This document shows, piece after piece, positions 1-6,489 of a stretch of DNA of 7,968 nucleotides (positions within the stretch are counted from its first letter, which is position 1; the number at the start of each line of letters is the position of its first letter). Source of the DNA: a bacterium (lineage in GTDB: Bacteria > Campylobacterota > Campylobacteria > Campylobacterales > Sulfurimonadaceae); assembly GCA_018824795.1 (NCBI GenBank), contig JAHJFL010000017.1, positions 1-7,968 on the forward strand. Direction: 5' to 3'. The notes under the pieces were generated by a model, which worked only from the letters and a program-made list of their open reading frames with translations, did not search any database and had not been told where the DNA came from. Position numbers and translations under genes: made by a program.

Positions 1-363
1 GGCATGGAAGTTATTCTTGTTGCTCCTCCGCAATTTTTGCCAAAAACGACACTTAGAACAACGAATAATATCAATGAAATAATAGACGAAGTCGATGCCA
101 TTATGAGTCTTCGCACACAAACAGAGAGACACTCTTCACAAAACTATGCTTCACTTAAAGATTATGCAAGTGATTTTTGTATTACAAGTGAGCTTGTGGG
201 AGATAGGGACATTATTCTCTTGCATCCCGGGCCGGTTCATAGAAACATAGATATTTGTGACAAACTCCTTGCAGATGAGAGATGTAAGGTTTTAAGACAG
301 GTAAGCAATGGTGTTTCTATTAGAATGGCAGTACTTAAAAAATTGATACATGACGTTTCATGA
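1..363 (+). CDS. pyrB: Aspartate carbamoyltransferase catalytic subunit, C-terminal part (partial)
   Basis: Condenses carbamoyl phosphate with L-aspartate to N-carbamoylaspartate, the committed step of pyrimidine synthesis in the cytoplasm. The reading frame is open from base 1, so the gene begins upstream of the window and the ATG at position 4 is internal. The visible 120 residues are the end of the aspartate-binding domain. They contain LRTQTER (visible residues 37-43), matching the family LRxQxER loop whose Arg and Gln contact substrate; [11 protein letters not shown] (75-85), matching the HPGPVNRGxEI loop; and [11 protein letters not shown] (102-112), matching the conserved C-terminal helix. 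Together these distinguish it from ornithine carbamoyltransferase. The HPGPV form is that of the PyrB type common outside enterobacteria. The last 14 nt overlap pabB. No PyrI regulatory subunit gene follows. Family assignment is very secure; completeness of the N-terminal part cannot be judged. Confidence 0.95.
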   Translation, partial: GMEVILVAPPQFLPKTTLRTTNNINEIIDEVDAIMSLRTQTERHSSQNYASLKDYASDFCITSELVGDRDIILLHPGPVHRNIDICDKLLADERCKVLRQVSNGVSIRMAVLKKLIHDVS

Positions 364-1288
364 TTTAAACACTCTTGGAAAACAAAGAGAGCCTTTTTTG
401 TTCGTTAGTGACTTTAAAGCACAAAAGCTAGAAGTTTTCCTCTTAAAAGATTTAAAGAAAAATGACGTAGAATTTTGCATCAATGAAAATTACAGCTATG
501 TAAAACATGAACACACGCTCATGAAAACGCCACTTGCGTTTGAGAGCTATAAAAAGAAATTTAACGCAGTTATAGAAAATATAAAAGCCGGAAATACCTA
601 CCTCTTAAATCTTACCCAAAGCACTCCTATTCAAACTTTACTGACTTTAAAAGAGATTTACTCTTTGGCAAATGCACATTATAAGCTGCGTTTCAAAGAT
701 GAATTTGTCTGTTTTTCACCTGAAAAATTTATACAGATAAGTGCAGATACAATTCATACCTACCCCATGAAAGGAACCATAAACGCAAGCATTCCAAATG
801 CCAAAGAGAAAATTTTGAGTGATGAAAAAGAGATGGCTGAGCATGTTATGGTTGTTGATCTTTTGAGAAATGATCTCTCAATTGTTGCAAAAGATGTGAA
901 AGTTGAAAAATTCCGTTATATCACACAGATAGAAGCGGGAGAAAAGAAACTGCTGCAAGTCAGTTCGCATATAAGCGGTTGCGTCGGAGATGATTGGCAT
1001 GAGAGAATAGGCGATATCCTTCACTCCCTATTACCGGCCGGAAGTATAAGCGGGGCACCAAAAAAAAGTACTTTACAAATCATCGAAGAAGTTGAAGGGT
1101 ATGATCGGGGTTTTTACAGTGGAGTTTTTGGCGTTTATGACGGGAAAAAACTTGATAGCGGTGTCATGATACGTTTTATAGAAAATACGCAGGATGGCTA
1201 TATCTACAAAAGCGGTGGAGGAATCACCTTGGACAGTTGCGCTCAAGCAGAATATGATGAACTTTTAGATAAAGTTTATTTACCATAA
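350..1288 (+). CDS. pabB: Aminodeoxychorismate synthase component I, short form
   Basis: Converts chorismate plus ammonia (normally from the PabA glutaminase) to 4-amino-4-deoxychorismate, the precursor of p-aminobenzoate and folate. The 312-residue protein is essentially the chorismate-binding domain (about residues 62-312). [10 protein letters not shown] (81-90), SPEKFI (123-128), [15 protein letters not shown] (163-177), GSISGAPK (231-238) and GGGITLDS (289-296) are the family landmarks. The key diagnostic is PMKGT at 139-143: PabB has a lysine here (Lys141, the PIKGT motif, which forms a covalent intermediate), where anthranilate synthase TrpE and related enzymes have PIAGT. This argues for PabB over TrpE or isochorismate synthase. 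The protein lacks most of the N-terminal domain of the roughly 450-residue E. coli enzyme and has no fused PabC lyase domain. The ATG at 350 overlaps pyrB by 14 nt without a clear Shine-Dalgarno sequence; I see no better in-frame start nearby. PabA and PabC genes are not in the window. Confidence 0.93.
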   Translation: MTFHDLNTLGKQREPFLFVSDFKAQKLEVFLLKDLKKNDVEFCINENYSYVKHEHTLMKTPLAFESYKKKFNAVIENIKAGNTYLLNLTQSTPIQTLLTLKEIYSLANAHYKLRFKDEFVCFSPEKFIQISADTIHTYPMKGTINASIPNAKEKILSDEKEMAEHVMVVDLLRNDLSIVAKDVKVEKFRYITQIEAGEKKLLQVSSHISGCVGDDWHERIGDILHSLLPAGSISGAPKKSTLQIIEEVEGYDRGFYSGVFGVYDGKKLDSGVMIRFIENTQDGYIYKSGGGITLDSCAQAEYDELLDKVYLP

Positions 1289-1289
1289 T

Positions 1290-1294
1290 AAGGA
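1290..1294 (+). promoter_or_regulatory. Ribosome binding site of the histidine kinase gene
   Basis: AAGGA lies just after the pabB stop codon. It is 9 nt before the ATG at 1304 and 6 nt before an in-frame TTG at 1301. Both spacings are workable, so the site does not decide the start alone; ATG was preferred because TTG is the rarer start codon. The two choices differ by one residue. Confidence 0.6.
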
Positions 1295-1303
1295 TTGTAA
1301 TTG

Positions 1304-2698
1304 ATGAGAATTGGTAAATTCTTTACAAGCGGATGGATGCTTCATGAGTCTGAAGAAGATTTAAAAAGTAGATATCAGATGATTAATATTGCTTTGATTT
1401 TATCTGGTTTTGCATTTATTTTTGGAATAGTAATTAACACTATATCAGATAGGCTTAGTTTTGTATTATTCGAAAGTTTCTTGCTAATTATGAATGTGAT
1501 GTTGTTTTTTTTATTGAGAAAAAATAAAGAGTGGTTTGAGAGTATTTCAGCAGTAATTACGGCACAGTGTACGTTATTAATGGTATTTATTATCTACAAC
1601 AGTGAACCAACTCAGATGAAGTATACCTGGCTATTTACATATCCTATAGTACTTTTATATTTTCAAAAAAGAAGCAATGGAGTATATTGGTTTATATTTT
1701 TATTGTTAATGCTGATTACGGCTCCATTGCAAAGCTTTATAGAAGTGAAATACTCTTTATTCCAGGTAATGTATATATCTACAGTTTTAATAGTCGTGAG
1801 TGTTATTGTCTTTTTTTATCAATTTAAAATGAATGAAGCGAGAGATTTAATTTTAGAACAGCAAGAGAAGCTTCTTAACTTTAATGCAGAGCTTGAAAAA
1901 CAGGTACATGATAAAACTGCCGAACTTGTAGAGGTAAACCTTTTACTTGAACAAAAAGTAAAATCAAAAATAGAAGAACTTATTCAAAAAGATAAAATAC
2001 TCACTGTGCAGTCAAAACAGGCTGTAATGGGTGAAATGATTAGTATGATAGCGCATCAGTGGAGACAACCTCTCTCTACAATCACTTTGCAAATATCAAA
2101 CCTTGAACTGAAAAGGCTTCTTGGAGAGAGTGTAAAAGAAGAAGAGATTAGTAAAACTTTAAGCGAAATAAGCGATACAATCATTTATCTCTCCGAAACA
2201 ATAGATGATTTTAAAACCTACTTTCATCCAGATAAAGAGTTGGTGGAAATAGAAGTGCATGAGCTATTGGAAAAAGCGATAAATTTTGTACTTCCAAGGC
2301 TCAAGGATGGAAGTGCCAAGATTGTTGTTGAAAAAAATGAAAATATAATGCTCAAGACGTATATGAATGAATTACTTCAAGTCATCCTGAACCTTTTAAG
2401 TAATGCCATTGATGTTTTCTCAGAGTTGAAAAAAATAGACGGACAAATTATTTTGAATGTTGAAGGCGACGGGGAGAGTATTATTATCAACGTAATCGAC
2501 AATGCTAAAGGGATTGATGAAGAAAATTTACCTCATATTTTTGAACCCTATTTTAGTACAAAAGGGAAAAATGGAACGGGGCTTGGTCTCTATATGAGCC
2601 AGATGATAATAGAAAAACAGTTCGGCGGGAGTATAGAGGTACAGACTTCAAGTACGGGCTCAACCTTTAGCGTAAAAATACCAAAAATTGTCTCTTAG
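1304..2698 (+). CDS. Orphan membrane-bound sensor histidine kinase
   Basis: A two-component sensor kinase expected to autophosphorylate on histidine and pass the phosphate to a response regulator. The 464 residues divide into three parts. An N-terminal membrane region has about six hydrophobic segments (near 28-47, 52-71, 83-98, 107-120, 127-146 and 153-173) with only short loops. A charged coiled coil (about 178-235), rich in Glu, Lys and Leu, follows. The C-terminal kinase core has the phosphoacceptor His251 in AHQWRQPLST, N-box asparagines in NLLSNAI (363-369), a G1 box DNAKGI (399-404), an F box (HIFEPYFSTKGK, 411-422) and a G2 box GTGLGL (424-429). Catalytic residues appear intact. HQWRQPL kinases are common in Campylobacterota. 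I recognise no PAS, HAMP, Cache or named MASE-type sensor domain, so the signal is unknown; short loops suggest sensing within the membrane. No response regulator is encoded nearby. It lies 15 nt after pabB and 1 nt before an unknown membrane protein. Confidence 0.9.
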   Translation: MRIGKFFTSGWMLHESEEDLKSRYQMINIALILSGFAFIFGIVINTISDRLSFVLFESFLLIMNVMLFFLLRKNKEWFESISAVITAQCTLLMVFIIYNSEPTQMKYTWLFTYPIVLLYFQKRSNGVYWFIFLLLMLITAPLQSFIEVKYSLFQVMYISTVLIVVSVIVFFYQFKMNEARDLILEQQEKLLNFNAELEKQVHDKTAELVEVNLLLEQKVKSKIEELIQKDKILTVQSKQAVMGEMISMIAHQWRQPLSTITLQISNLELKRLLGESVKEEEISKTLSEISDTIIYLSETIDDFKTYFHPDKELVEIEVHELLEKAINFVLPRLKDGSAKIVVEKNENIMLKTYMNELLQVILNLLSNAIDVFSELKKIDGQIILNVEGDGESIIINVIDNAKGIDEENLPHIFEPYFSTKGKNGTGLGLYMSQMIIEKQFGGSIEVQTSSTGSTFSVKIPKIVS

Positions 2699-2699
2699 A

Positions 2700-3173
2700 A
2701 TGAGATACGCTTTGCATTTTGGTATGAGCCTTTCGCTTTTGCTAATCGGACAATACAGTTTACTTCTCGTTCTGCAGTTTGCTTTTATATTGAGCTTTAT
2801 TAAGAGTAAAAATGTTTTGTACCTTTTTTACATTCCGTTGATGTTTTTTGCTTTATTGAAACTTTTTTCTTCTGCTTATTACCTTTTGTATTTTTTGAAT
2901 TTGCTGTTTTTATACTCATTTTTGTACATATACAACCATCTGTTGAGTCTCAAAGAATTGGCTTTTTTTACTCTTTATATGATTTTTGTATATGGGATGT
3001 ACCGCTATTTGGAAGAGGATATTTATACACTTTATATTAGCAGTGGCTTTGATGATAAAGTCAAGCATATTTTTGATGAGGTGGCTTTAATTCTGCTAGT
3101 TTTACATATTTTTATTTTCATGATATTGGGCTATAATAAACAAAAATTATTTAGGAAGCAGTATGTATATTGA
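2700..3173 (+). CDS. Small multi-pass membrane protein of unknown function
   Basis: I do not recognise a family. The 157-residue protein is strongly hydrophobic, rich in Leu, Phe and Tyr, with about five predicted membrane segments (roughly 8-33, 38-56, 58-78, 86-101 and 126-145). A single longer polar loop, EEDIYTLYISSGFDDKVKHIF (split as EEDIYTL at 105-111 and FDDKVKHIF at 117-125), lies before the last helix, and the C-terminal tail is basic (NKQKLFRKQYVY, about 146-157), which suggests a cytoplasmic C-terminus by the positive-inside rule. No catalytic motif is visible. The ATG at 2700 begins one nt after the kinase stop codon; an in-frame TTG at 2688 and an ATG at 2724 are alternatives, and none has a good Shine-Dalgarno sequence. 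The 3' end overlaps transaldolase by 11 nt. Continuous frame and tight fit between two genes support it as real. A partnership with the upstream kinase is possible but is inference from position only. Confidence 0.72.
   Translation: MRYALHFGMSLSLLLIGQYSLLLVLQFAFILSFIKSKNVLYLFYIPLMFFALLKLFSSAYYLLYFLNLLFLYSFLYIYNHLLSLKELAFFTLYMIFVYGMYRYLEEDIYTLYISSGFDDKVKHIFDEVALILLVLHIFIFMILGYNKQKLFRKQYVY
3153..3158 (+). promoter_or_regulatory. Ribosome binding site of tal, inside the upstream gene
   Basis: AGGAAG sits 4 nt before the ATG at 3163 (6 nt if measured from the AGGA core). It lies within the coding sequence of the unknown membrane protein and fixes the transaldolase start at 3163. Confidence 0.6.
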
Positions 3174-4143
3174 AGAGTTGAAGTTTTCTTTGTGGGCTGA
3201 TTTTATTGAGCGCGAGTATCTGGAAAACGAATTTAGAGAGTTAATTAACGAGGGTATTATAAACGGGGCTACTTCCAACCCGGCAATTTTTAAAAGCGCT
3301 ATTTTAACTTCTCCTGCATATAAAGAACATATTAATGCCTTGGAAGGCAAATCTGCAAAAGAGAAATATGAAGCGCTGGCAATGTATGATATTACAAAAG
3401 CAGCAGACATTCTTATGCCATTGTATGAAGCCAAAGATGATGGTTATGTAAGCATAGAAGTAGATCCTTTTTTATGTAATGAAACTCGCGCTACGGTTGA
3501 AGAAGGGAAAAGACTCTATGAGACGATAGATAGAGAAAACGTGATGATTAAAGTGCCGGCGACAAAAGCCGGATATGCAGCTATGAGCGAACTTGTCGCA
3601 GAGGGCATTCCTGTAAACGCAACTCTTATTTTTTCAAAAGAACAGGCAATTTCGTGTGCTAAAGCATTTGAAGAGGGCATCAGGCAACATGGCAGCAAGG
3701 TTGATACTGTTATTAGTGTTTTTGTGAGCAGAGTTGATAGAGCCTTAGATGCAGAACTCGCAAAAAATGGTTTGCCTGTAGCTCTCAGCGGCATCTATAA
3801 CAGTGCTGATATTTATAATAAAGTGAATGAAATGAAAGTCGAAGGCTGTCGTGTTTTATTCGCGAGCACAGGCGTTAAAGATGATTCTCTACCTGCTCAT
3901 TATTATATAGAAAATCTTTTAGCATATAACAGTGTTAACACCGCACCAATAGAAACAATTAAAGCTTTTCATCAAAATGGACTAAAAGCCAAAGCCTTAC
4001 CCATCCCAAATGAGATAATTCAAGAACATTTTGATAAGATTGCTGCAGTTGGCATAGATTTTGATGAGGTGTTGGATAAATTAGTTACAGATGGTTTAGA
4101 AGCATTTAAAGATGCATTTAAGGATATTTTGGAGGCATTATGA
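3163..4143 (+). CDS. tal: Transaldolase
   Basis: Moves a dihydroxyacetone unit between sedoheptulose 7-phosphate and glyceraldehyde 3-phosphate, giving erythrose 4-phosphate and fructose 6-phosphate in the non-oxidative pentose phosphate pathway. The 326-residue cytoplasmic TIM barrel shows LWADFIERE (10-18, with Asp13 at the catalytic acid position), the GATSNPAIF signature (35-43), VSIEVDP (97-103), NVMIKVPAT (126-134) with the Schiff-base Lys130, NATLIFS (152-158), SVFVSRVDR (185-193) and FASTGVKD (233-240). Length and motifs fit the longer Tal subfamily found in many bacteria, rather than the roughly 215-residue fructose-6-phosphate aldolase group. The start is set by a good ribosome binding site. 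It overlaps the preceding membrane-protein gene by 11 nt and the following pilT-like gene by 4 nt (ATGA), so it is probably translated from a polycistronic mRNA. All key residues are present. Confidence 0.96.
   Translation: MYIEELKFSLWADFIEREYLENEFRELINEGIINGATSNPAIFKSAILTSPAYKEHINALEGKSAKEKYEALAMYDITKAADILMPLYEAKDDGYVSIEVDPFLCNETRATVEEGKRLYETIDRENVMIKVPATKAGYAAMSELVAEGIPVNATLIFSKEQAISCAKAFEEGIRQHGSKVDTVISVFVSRVDRALDAELAKNGLPVALSGIYNSADIYNKVNEMKVEGCRVLFASTGVKDDSLPAHYYIENLLAYNSVNTAPIETIKAFHQNGLKAKALPIPNEIIQEHFDKIAAVGIDFDEVLDKLVTDGLEAFKDAFKDILEAL
4131..4135 (+). promoter_or_regulatory. Strong ribosome binding site of the pilT-like gene, inside tal
   Basis: GGAGG is the strongest Shine-Dalgarno match in the window. 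It lies in the last codons of tal, 4 nt before the ATG at 4140, whose ATGA overlaps the tal TGA stop. Confidence 0.65.
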
Positions 4144-5312
4144 ACGAAATAGATGTAAGTAAGTTAACGTTTGAACAGTTAAAGAAAATAAGATCCTATC
4201 TTAAAAAGATGATTGAAAATGGCGGAAGTGATTTACATGTTAAAGCAAACTCGGTAATTCGTGCCCGTATCAATGGGGATTTAGTGCAATTTTCGGGAGG
4301 GATTTTTTCAAAAGAAGATGCTCTGACTTTTTCAAAAGAACTTTTGAAAGGCAGATTTTCCGAATTTGTTGAAAAAAGAGAGATAGATTTGGTTTATCCT
4401 TTTGATGAAAAAAATCGTTTTCGTGTGAATGTATTTTTTCAAATGGATGGAGTTTCTGCAGTTTTTCGTGTCATTCCCGTAGATATTCCCTCATTTGATA
4501 AGCTGAATTTACCTGAAATAGTTCGAAGTTTTACTCAAAAAGAGAGAGGGCTTGTTCTTGTAACCGGAGTAACGGGAAGTGGAAAATCTACAACACTGGC
4601 GGCTTTGATTAATGAGATTAATATAACTAAAAAGAAGCATATCATAACAATTGAAGATCCTATTGAGTTTGTTCATAAAGATAGAGGCTGTATTATAAAT
4701 CAACGTTCTGTAGGGCAGGATACGCTTTCATTTGGAACAGCATTACGTGCTTCCCTCCGTGAAGACCCGGATATTATTCTCGTAGGAGAGATGCGGGATA
4801 AAGAGACGATCAATCTTGCACTACATGCCGCAGATACAGGGCATTTAGTTTTTTCCACACTCCACACGATTGATGCTAAAGAGACAATTAACCGTATTAT
4901 CGCGCAATTTCCGACAGAAGAACAAAACCGTGTACGTCTCTCTTTGGCAGGTGTTTTACAGGGGGTTGTTTCACAAAGACTTGTTCCCACAATTGCAGGG
5001 GGAAGACGTGCAGCGATGGAAGTTTTAGTTCGAACTCCGACAATTGAAAAGTTGATTATGGAAAATCGTGATTATGAAATTCGAGATGCAATAGAAAATG
5101 GGAAAGATCATTATAAATCTCAAAGTTTTGACCAATCCCTTTTAGATTTGTATGACGAAGGAATTATTAGCAAAGAGCAGGCTTTAGAGAATGCTACAAG
5201 TGCATCAGATTTAGCACTTAAAATAAGTGGCTTAACTAGCGGAAAAATTACAAATGCCACATCATCTGCTTTTGGAGTAAATACACATGAGGACTTTTTT
5301 GATTTAAAATAA
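4140..5312 (+). CDS. PilT/PilU-family type IV pilus retraction ATPase
   Basis: A cytoplasmic hexameric AAA-like ATPase of the secretion ATPase superfamily; PilT and PilU members power pilus retraction for twitching motility and DNA uptake. The 390 residues show an N-terminal domain with the GGSDLHVKANS signature (28-38), then the core: Walker A GVTGSGKSTT (143-152, Lys149), Asp box IITIEDPIEF (168-177), Walker B region DPDIILVGEMRD (209-220, Glu217) and His box GHLVFSTLHT (234-243). It lacks the zinc-binding Cys tetrad and N1 domain of PilB-type extension ATPases, which fits PilT/PilU. The C-terminal section reads SQSFDQSLLDLYDEG (327-341), reminiscent of PilU, and a tail of about 25 residues follows, so PilT versus PilU is left open and no symbol is given. 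No other pilus gene is present here. It is translationally coupled to tal. The stop codon sits in the loop of a palindrome. Confidence 0.9.
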   Translation: MNEIDVSKLTFEQLKKIRSYLKKMIENGGSDLHVKANSVIRARINGDLVQFSGGIFSKEDALTFSKELLKGRFSEFVEKREIDLVYPFDEKNRFRVNVFFQMDGVSAVFRVIPVDIPSFDKLNLPEIVRSFTQKERGLVLVTGVTGSGKSTTLAALINEINITKKKHIITIEDPIEFVHKDRGCIINQRSVGQDTLSFGTALRASLREDPDIILVGEMRDKETINLALHAADTGHLVFSTLHTIDAKETINRIIAQFPTEEQNRVRLSLAGVLQGVVSQRLVPTIAGGRRAAMEVLVRTPTIEKLIMENRDYEIRDAIENGKDHYKSQSFDQSLLDLYDEGIISKEQALENATSASDLALKISGLTSGKITNATSSAFGVNTHEDFFDLK

Positions 5313-5324
5313 ATTTTTAAATCA
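5300..5324. repeat. AT-rich perfect palindrome spanning the pilT-like stop codon
   Basis: Two perfect 10-nt arms (TGATTTAAAA at 5300-5309 and TTTTAAATCA at 5315-5324) flank a 5-nt loop that contains the TAA stop. Only two of ten pairs are G-C and no T-run follows, so it is a poor intrinsic terminator by the usual rule. It could be a weak terminator, an mRNA 3'-end stabiliser, or an operator just upstream of the rplY promoter. Chance origin in an AT-rich region is also possible. Confidence 0.35.
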
Positions 5325-5326
5325 TA

Positions 5327-5358
5327 TTAACAAAGTTTAAAGATTTTTTAGGTACAAT
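5327..5358 (+). promoter_or_regulatory. Predicted sigma-70 promoter for rplY-pth-lpt permease
   Basis: A -10-like TACAAT at 5353-5358 is followed about 30 nt later by the rplY start, leaving a short leader of about 20 nt with a ribosome binding site. A TTAACA at 5327-5332 resembles a -35 box, but the 20-nt spacer is long; Campylobacterota promoters often depend on the -10 and AT-rich upstream DNA with little -35. This is the only sizeable non-coding gap between the pilT-like gene and rplY, which supports the call. Confidence 0.55.
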
Positions 5359-5376
5359 TGCGCCTATTTTTCAATT

Positions 5377-5381
5377 AAGGA
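5377..5381 (+). promoter_or_regulatory. Ribosome binding site of rplY
   Basis: AAGGA, 6 nt before the ATG at 5388. It confirms this ATG as the start of the L25 protein. Confidence 0.65.
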
Positions 5382-5387
5382 TTTAAA

Positions 5388-5924
5388 ATGTTAGAAGGTA
5401 TAGTTAGAGAGAGTATTGGCAAAAAAGGCACAAAAGCGCTTCGCCGTGATGGTTATCTAATTGCAAACATTTACGGAAAAGGGCTTGAAAATATTCATGC
5501 TGCATTTAAACAAAATGAGTACATCCGTACTGTTCGCAATAAAGAGACCATAGCATTTGATATCAGCGTAGCTGGTAAAGTTATGAAAGTTGTCGCTCAG
5601 GCATACACATCACAACCAGTTACAGGAACACTTTTACATGTTGATTTAATGGTTGCACAACCAGGCGTTCTTACGCATTATCATGTTCCAGTAGTACCAC
5701 AGGGAACTGCATTTGGTCTTAAAAATAAAGGTCTCGTGCATATTTCTAAGCCTCGTTTGAGAGTAAAATCTACAATTGAGAACCTTCCAAACGCTATTAA
5801 CATAGATGTAACTAAAATGGATGTTGGTGATTCTAAATTAATTCGTGATTTAGCTAAAATCGAAAATGTTACATTTACAGATTCTGACCGTGTTGCAGTT
5901 CTGAGTGTAATTAAAGCTAAATAA
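5388..5924 (+). CDS. rplY: 50S ribosomal protein L25/Ctc, long form
   Basis: Binds 5S rRNA in the central protuberance of the large ribosomal subunit. The 178-residue protein is the two-domain TL5/Ctc type, about twice the length of the 94-residue E. coli L25. The N-terminal 5S-binding domain (about 1-90) has [18 protein letters not shown] (13-30), matching the family LRRxGxIPAVIYG segment, and ends with LHVDLM (83-88), matching the conserved HVDF/L element. The C-terminal beta domain (about 92-176) begins with the VPVxxxG-type stretch at [10 protein letters not shown] (99-108). A predicted promoter and clear ribosome binding site precede it, so it leads a transcription unit. The pth gene follows after only 3 nt; rplY-pth adjacency is widely conserved in bacteria and supports both identifications. 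Nothing is unusual in length or residues. Confidence 0.95.
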   Translation: MLEGIVRESIGKKGTKALRRDGYLIANIYGKGLENIHAAFKQNEYIRTVRNKETIAFDISVAGKVMKVVAQAYTSQPVTGTLLHVDLMVAQPGVLTHYHVPVVPQGTAFGLKNKGLVHISKPRLRVKSTIENLPNAINIDVTKMDVGDSKLIRDLAKIENVTFTDSDRVAVLSVIKAK

Positions 5925-5927
5925 TTC

Positions 5928-6485
5928 ATGCTTATCGTCGGACTGGGTAACCCTGGCCCGATGTATGAAAAAAATCGTCATAATATTGGATTTTTAATTA
6001 TTGACGAACTTATAAAACGCAATTTTGCTGCAAAACTTTCCTCTTCCTCTTTTCAAGGTGAACTTTTCAAATTTTCAAATCATTTTTTATTAAAACCATT
6101 GACGTATATGAATCTCTCAGGCAATGCTATTGCTGCTGTGAAAAATTTCTATAAAGTTGAAGACGTTGTTGTAATACATGATGATTTAGATTTGCCATTT
6201 GGGGCAGTGCGGTTTAAAGAAGGCGGCGGACACGGCGGGCACAACGGGCTTAAGTCGACAGATGAAAAAATTTCAAGAAATTATATACGGGTAAGACTGG
6301 GAATAGGCAAGCCTGAACACAAAAGCGAAGTTGCTTCGTATGTTTTAAGTGATTTTAGCCAAGAAGAATCAAAACATTTAAATACTTGGATATCACATAC
6401 ATGCGAAGCTGTGGAGTTTTTGCTCTCTCATTCTATGGAAGATACCAGCTCCAAATATTCCATTAAAAATTTTCAGATAAAATAA
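5928..6485 (+). CDS. pth: Peptidyl-tRNA hydrolase
   Basis: Cleaves the ester bond of peptidyl-tRNAs that drop off ribosomes, recycling tRNA; essential in most bacteria. The 185-residue cytoplasmic enzyme has the bacterial Pth landmarks: VGLGNPGPMYEKNRHNIGF (4-22) with Asn8 and catalytic His18, LKPLTYMNLSG (55-65) with Asn62, VVIHDDLDLPFG (81-92) with Asp85, and GGGHGGHNGLKS (99-110) with Asn106. These line up with E. coli Asn10, His20, Asn68, Asp93 and Asn114, so the active site is complete. The ATG at 5928 is 3 nt after the rplY stop, and I see no Shine-Dalgarno sequence before it, so translation probably depends on ribosomes finishing rplY. The position of the GLGNPG motif at residues 5-10 fits this start. 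It is followed after 4 nt by the Lpt permease gene. Confidence 0.97.
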   Translation: MLIVGLGNPGPMYEKNRHNIGFLIIDELIKRNFAAKLSSSSFQGELFKFSNHFLLKPLTYMNLSGNAIAAVKNFYKVEDVVVIHDDLDLPFGAVRFKEGGGHGGHNGLKSTDEKISRNYIRVRLGIGKPEHKSEVASYVLSDFSQEESKHLNTWISHTCEAVEFLLSHSMEDTSSKYSIKNFQIK

Positions 6486-6489
6486 AACT

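Noticed and set aside
226..258. His in the PyrB loop HPGPVHRN where many homologues have Asn (HPGPVNRG)
   Set aside because: A single substitution in a variable position of an otherwise typical loop; not evidence of altered function.
2498..2515. Kinase G1 box reads DNAKGI rather than DNGxGI, hinting at a degenerate kinase
   Set aside because: Alanine at this place is common in HQWRQPL-type kinases, and the Asp, second Gly, N box and G2 box are all present.
1304..3173. Especially T-rich stretch suggesting a horizontally acquired insert between pabB and tal
   Set aside because: Both genes encode membrane helices, whose Phe, Leu, Ile and Val codons are T-rich. There are no flanking repeats, tRNA, integrase or transposase remnants, and the junctions are tight.
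3147..3434. Open frame on the - strand across the start of tal
   Set aside because: It lies opposite a transaldolase with complete family motifs, has no recognisable protein features and no ribosome binding site; a shadow of the real gene.
3516..3794. Second - strand open frame inside tal
   Set aside because: Antisense to the catalytic region of tal and unlike any family; explained by codon structure of the real gene.
4509..4990. Two - strand open frames opposite the ATPase core of the pilT-like gene
   Set aside because: They mirror Walker and His-box coding DNA and have low-complexity Ser/Arg-rich translations with no independent support.
5681..5929. - strand open frame opposite the 3' half of rplY
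   Set aside because: Lies entirely opposite a well-supported ribosomal protein gene and has no motif or promoter.
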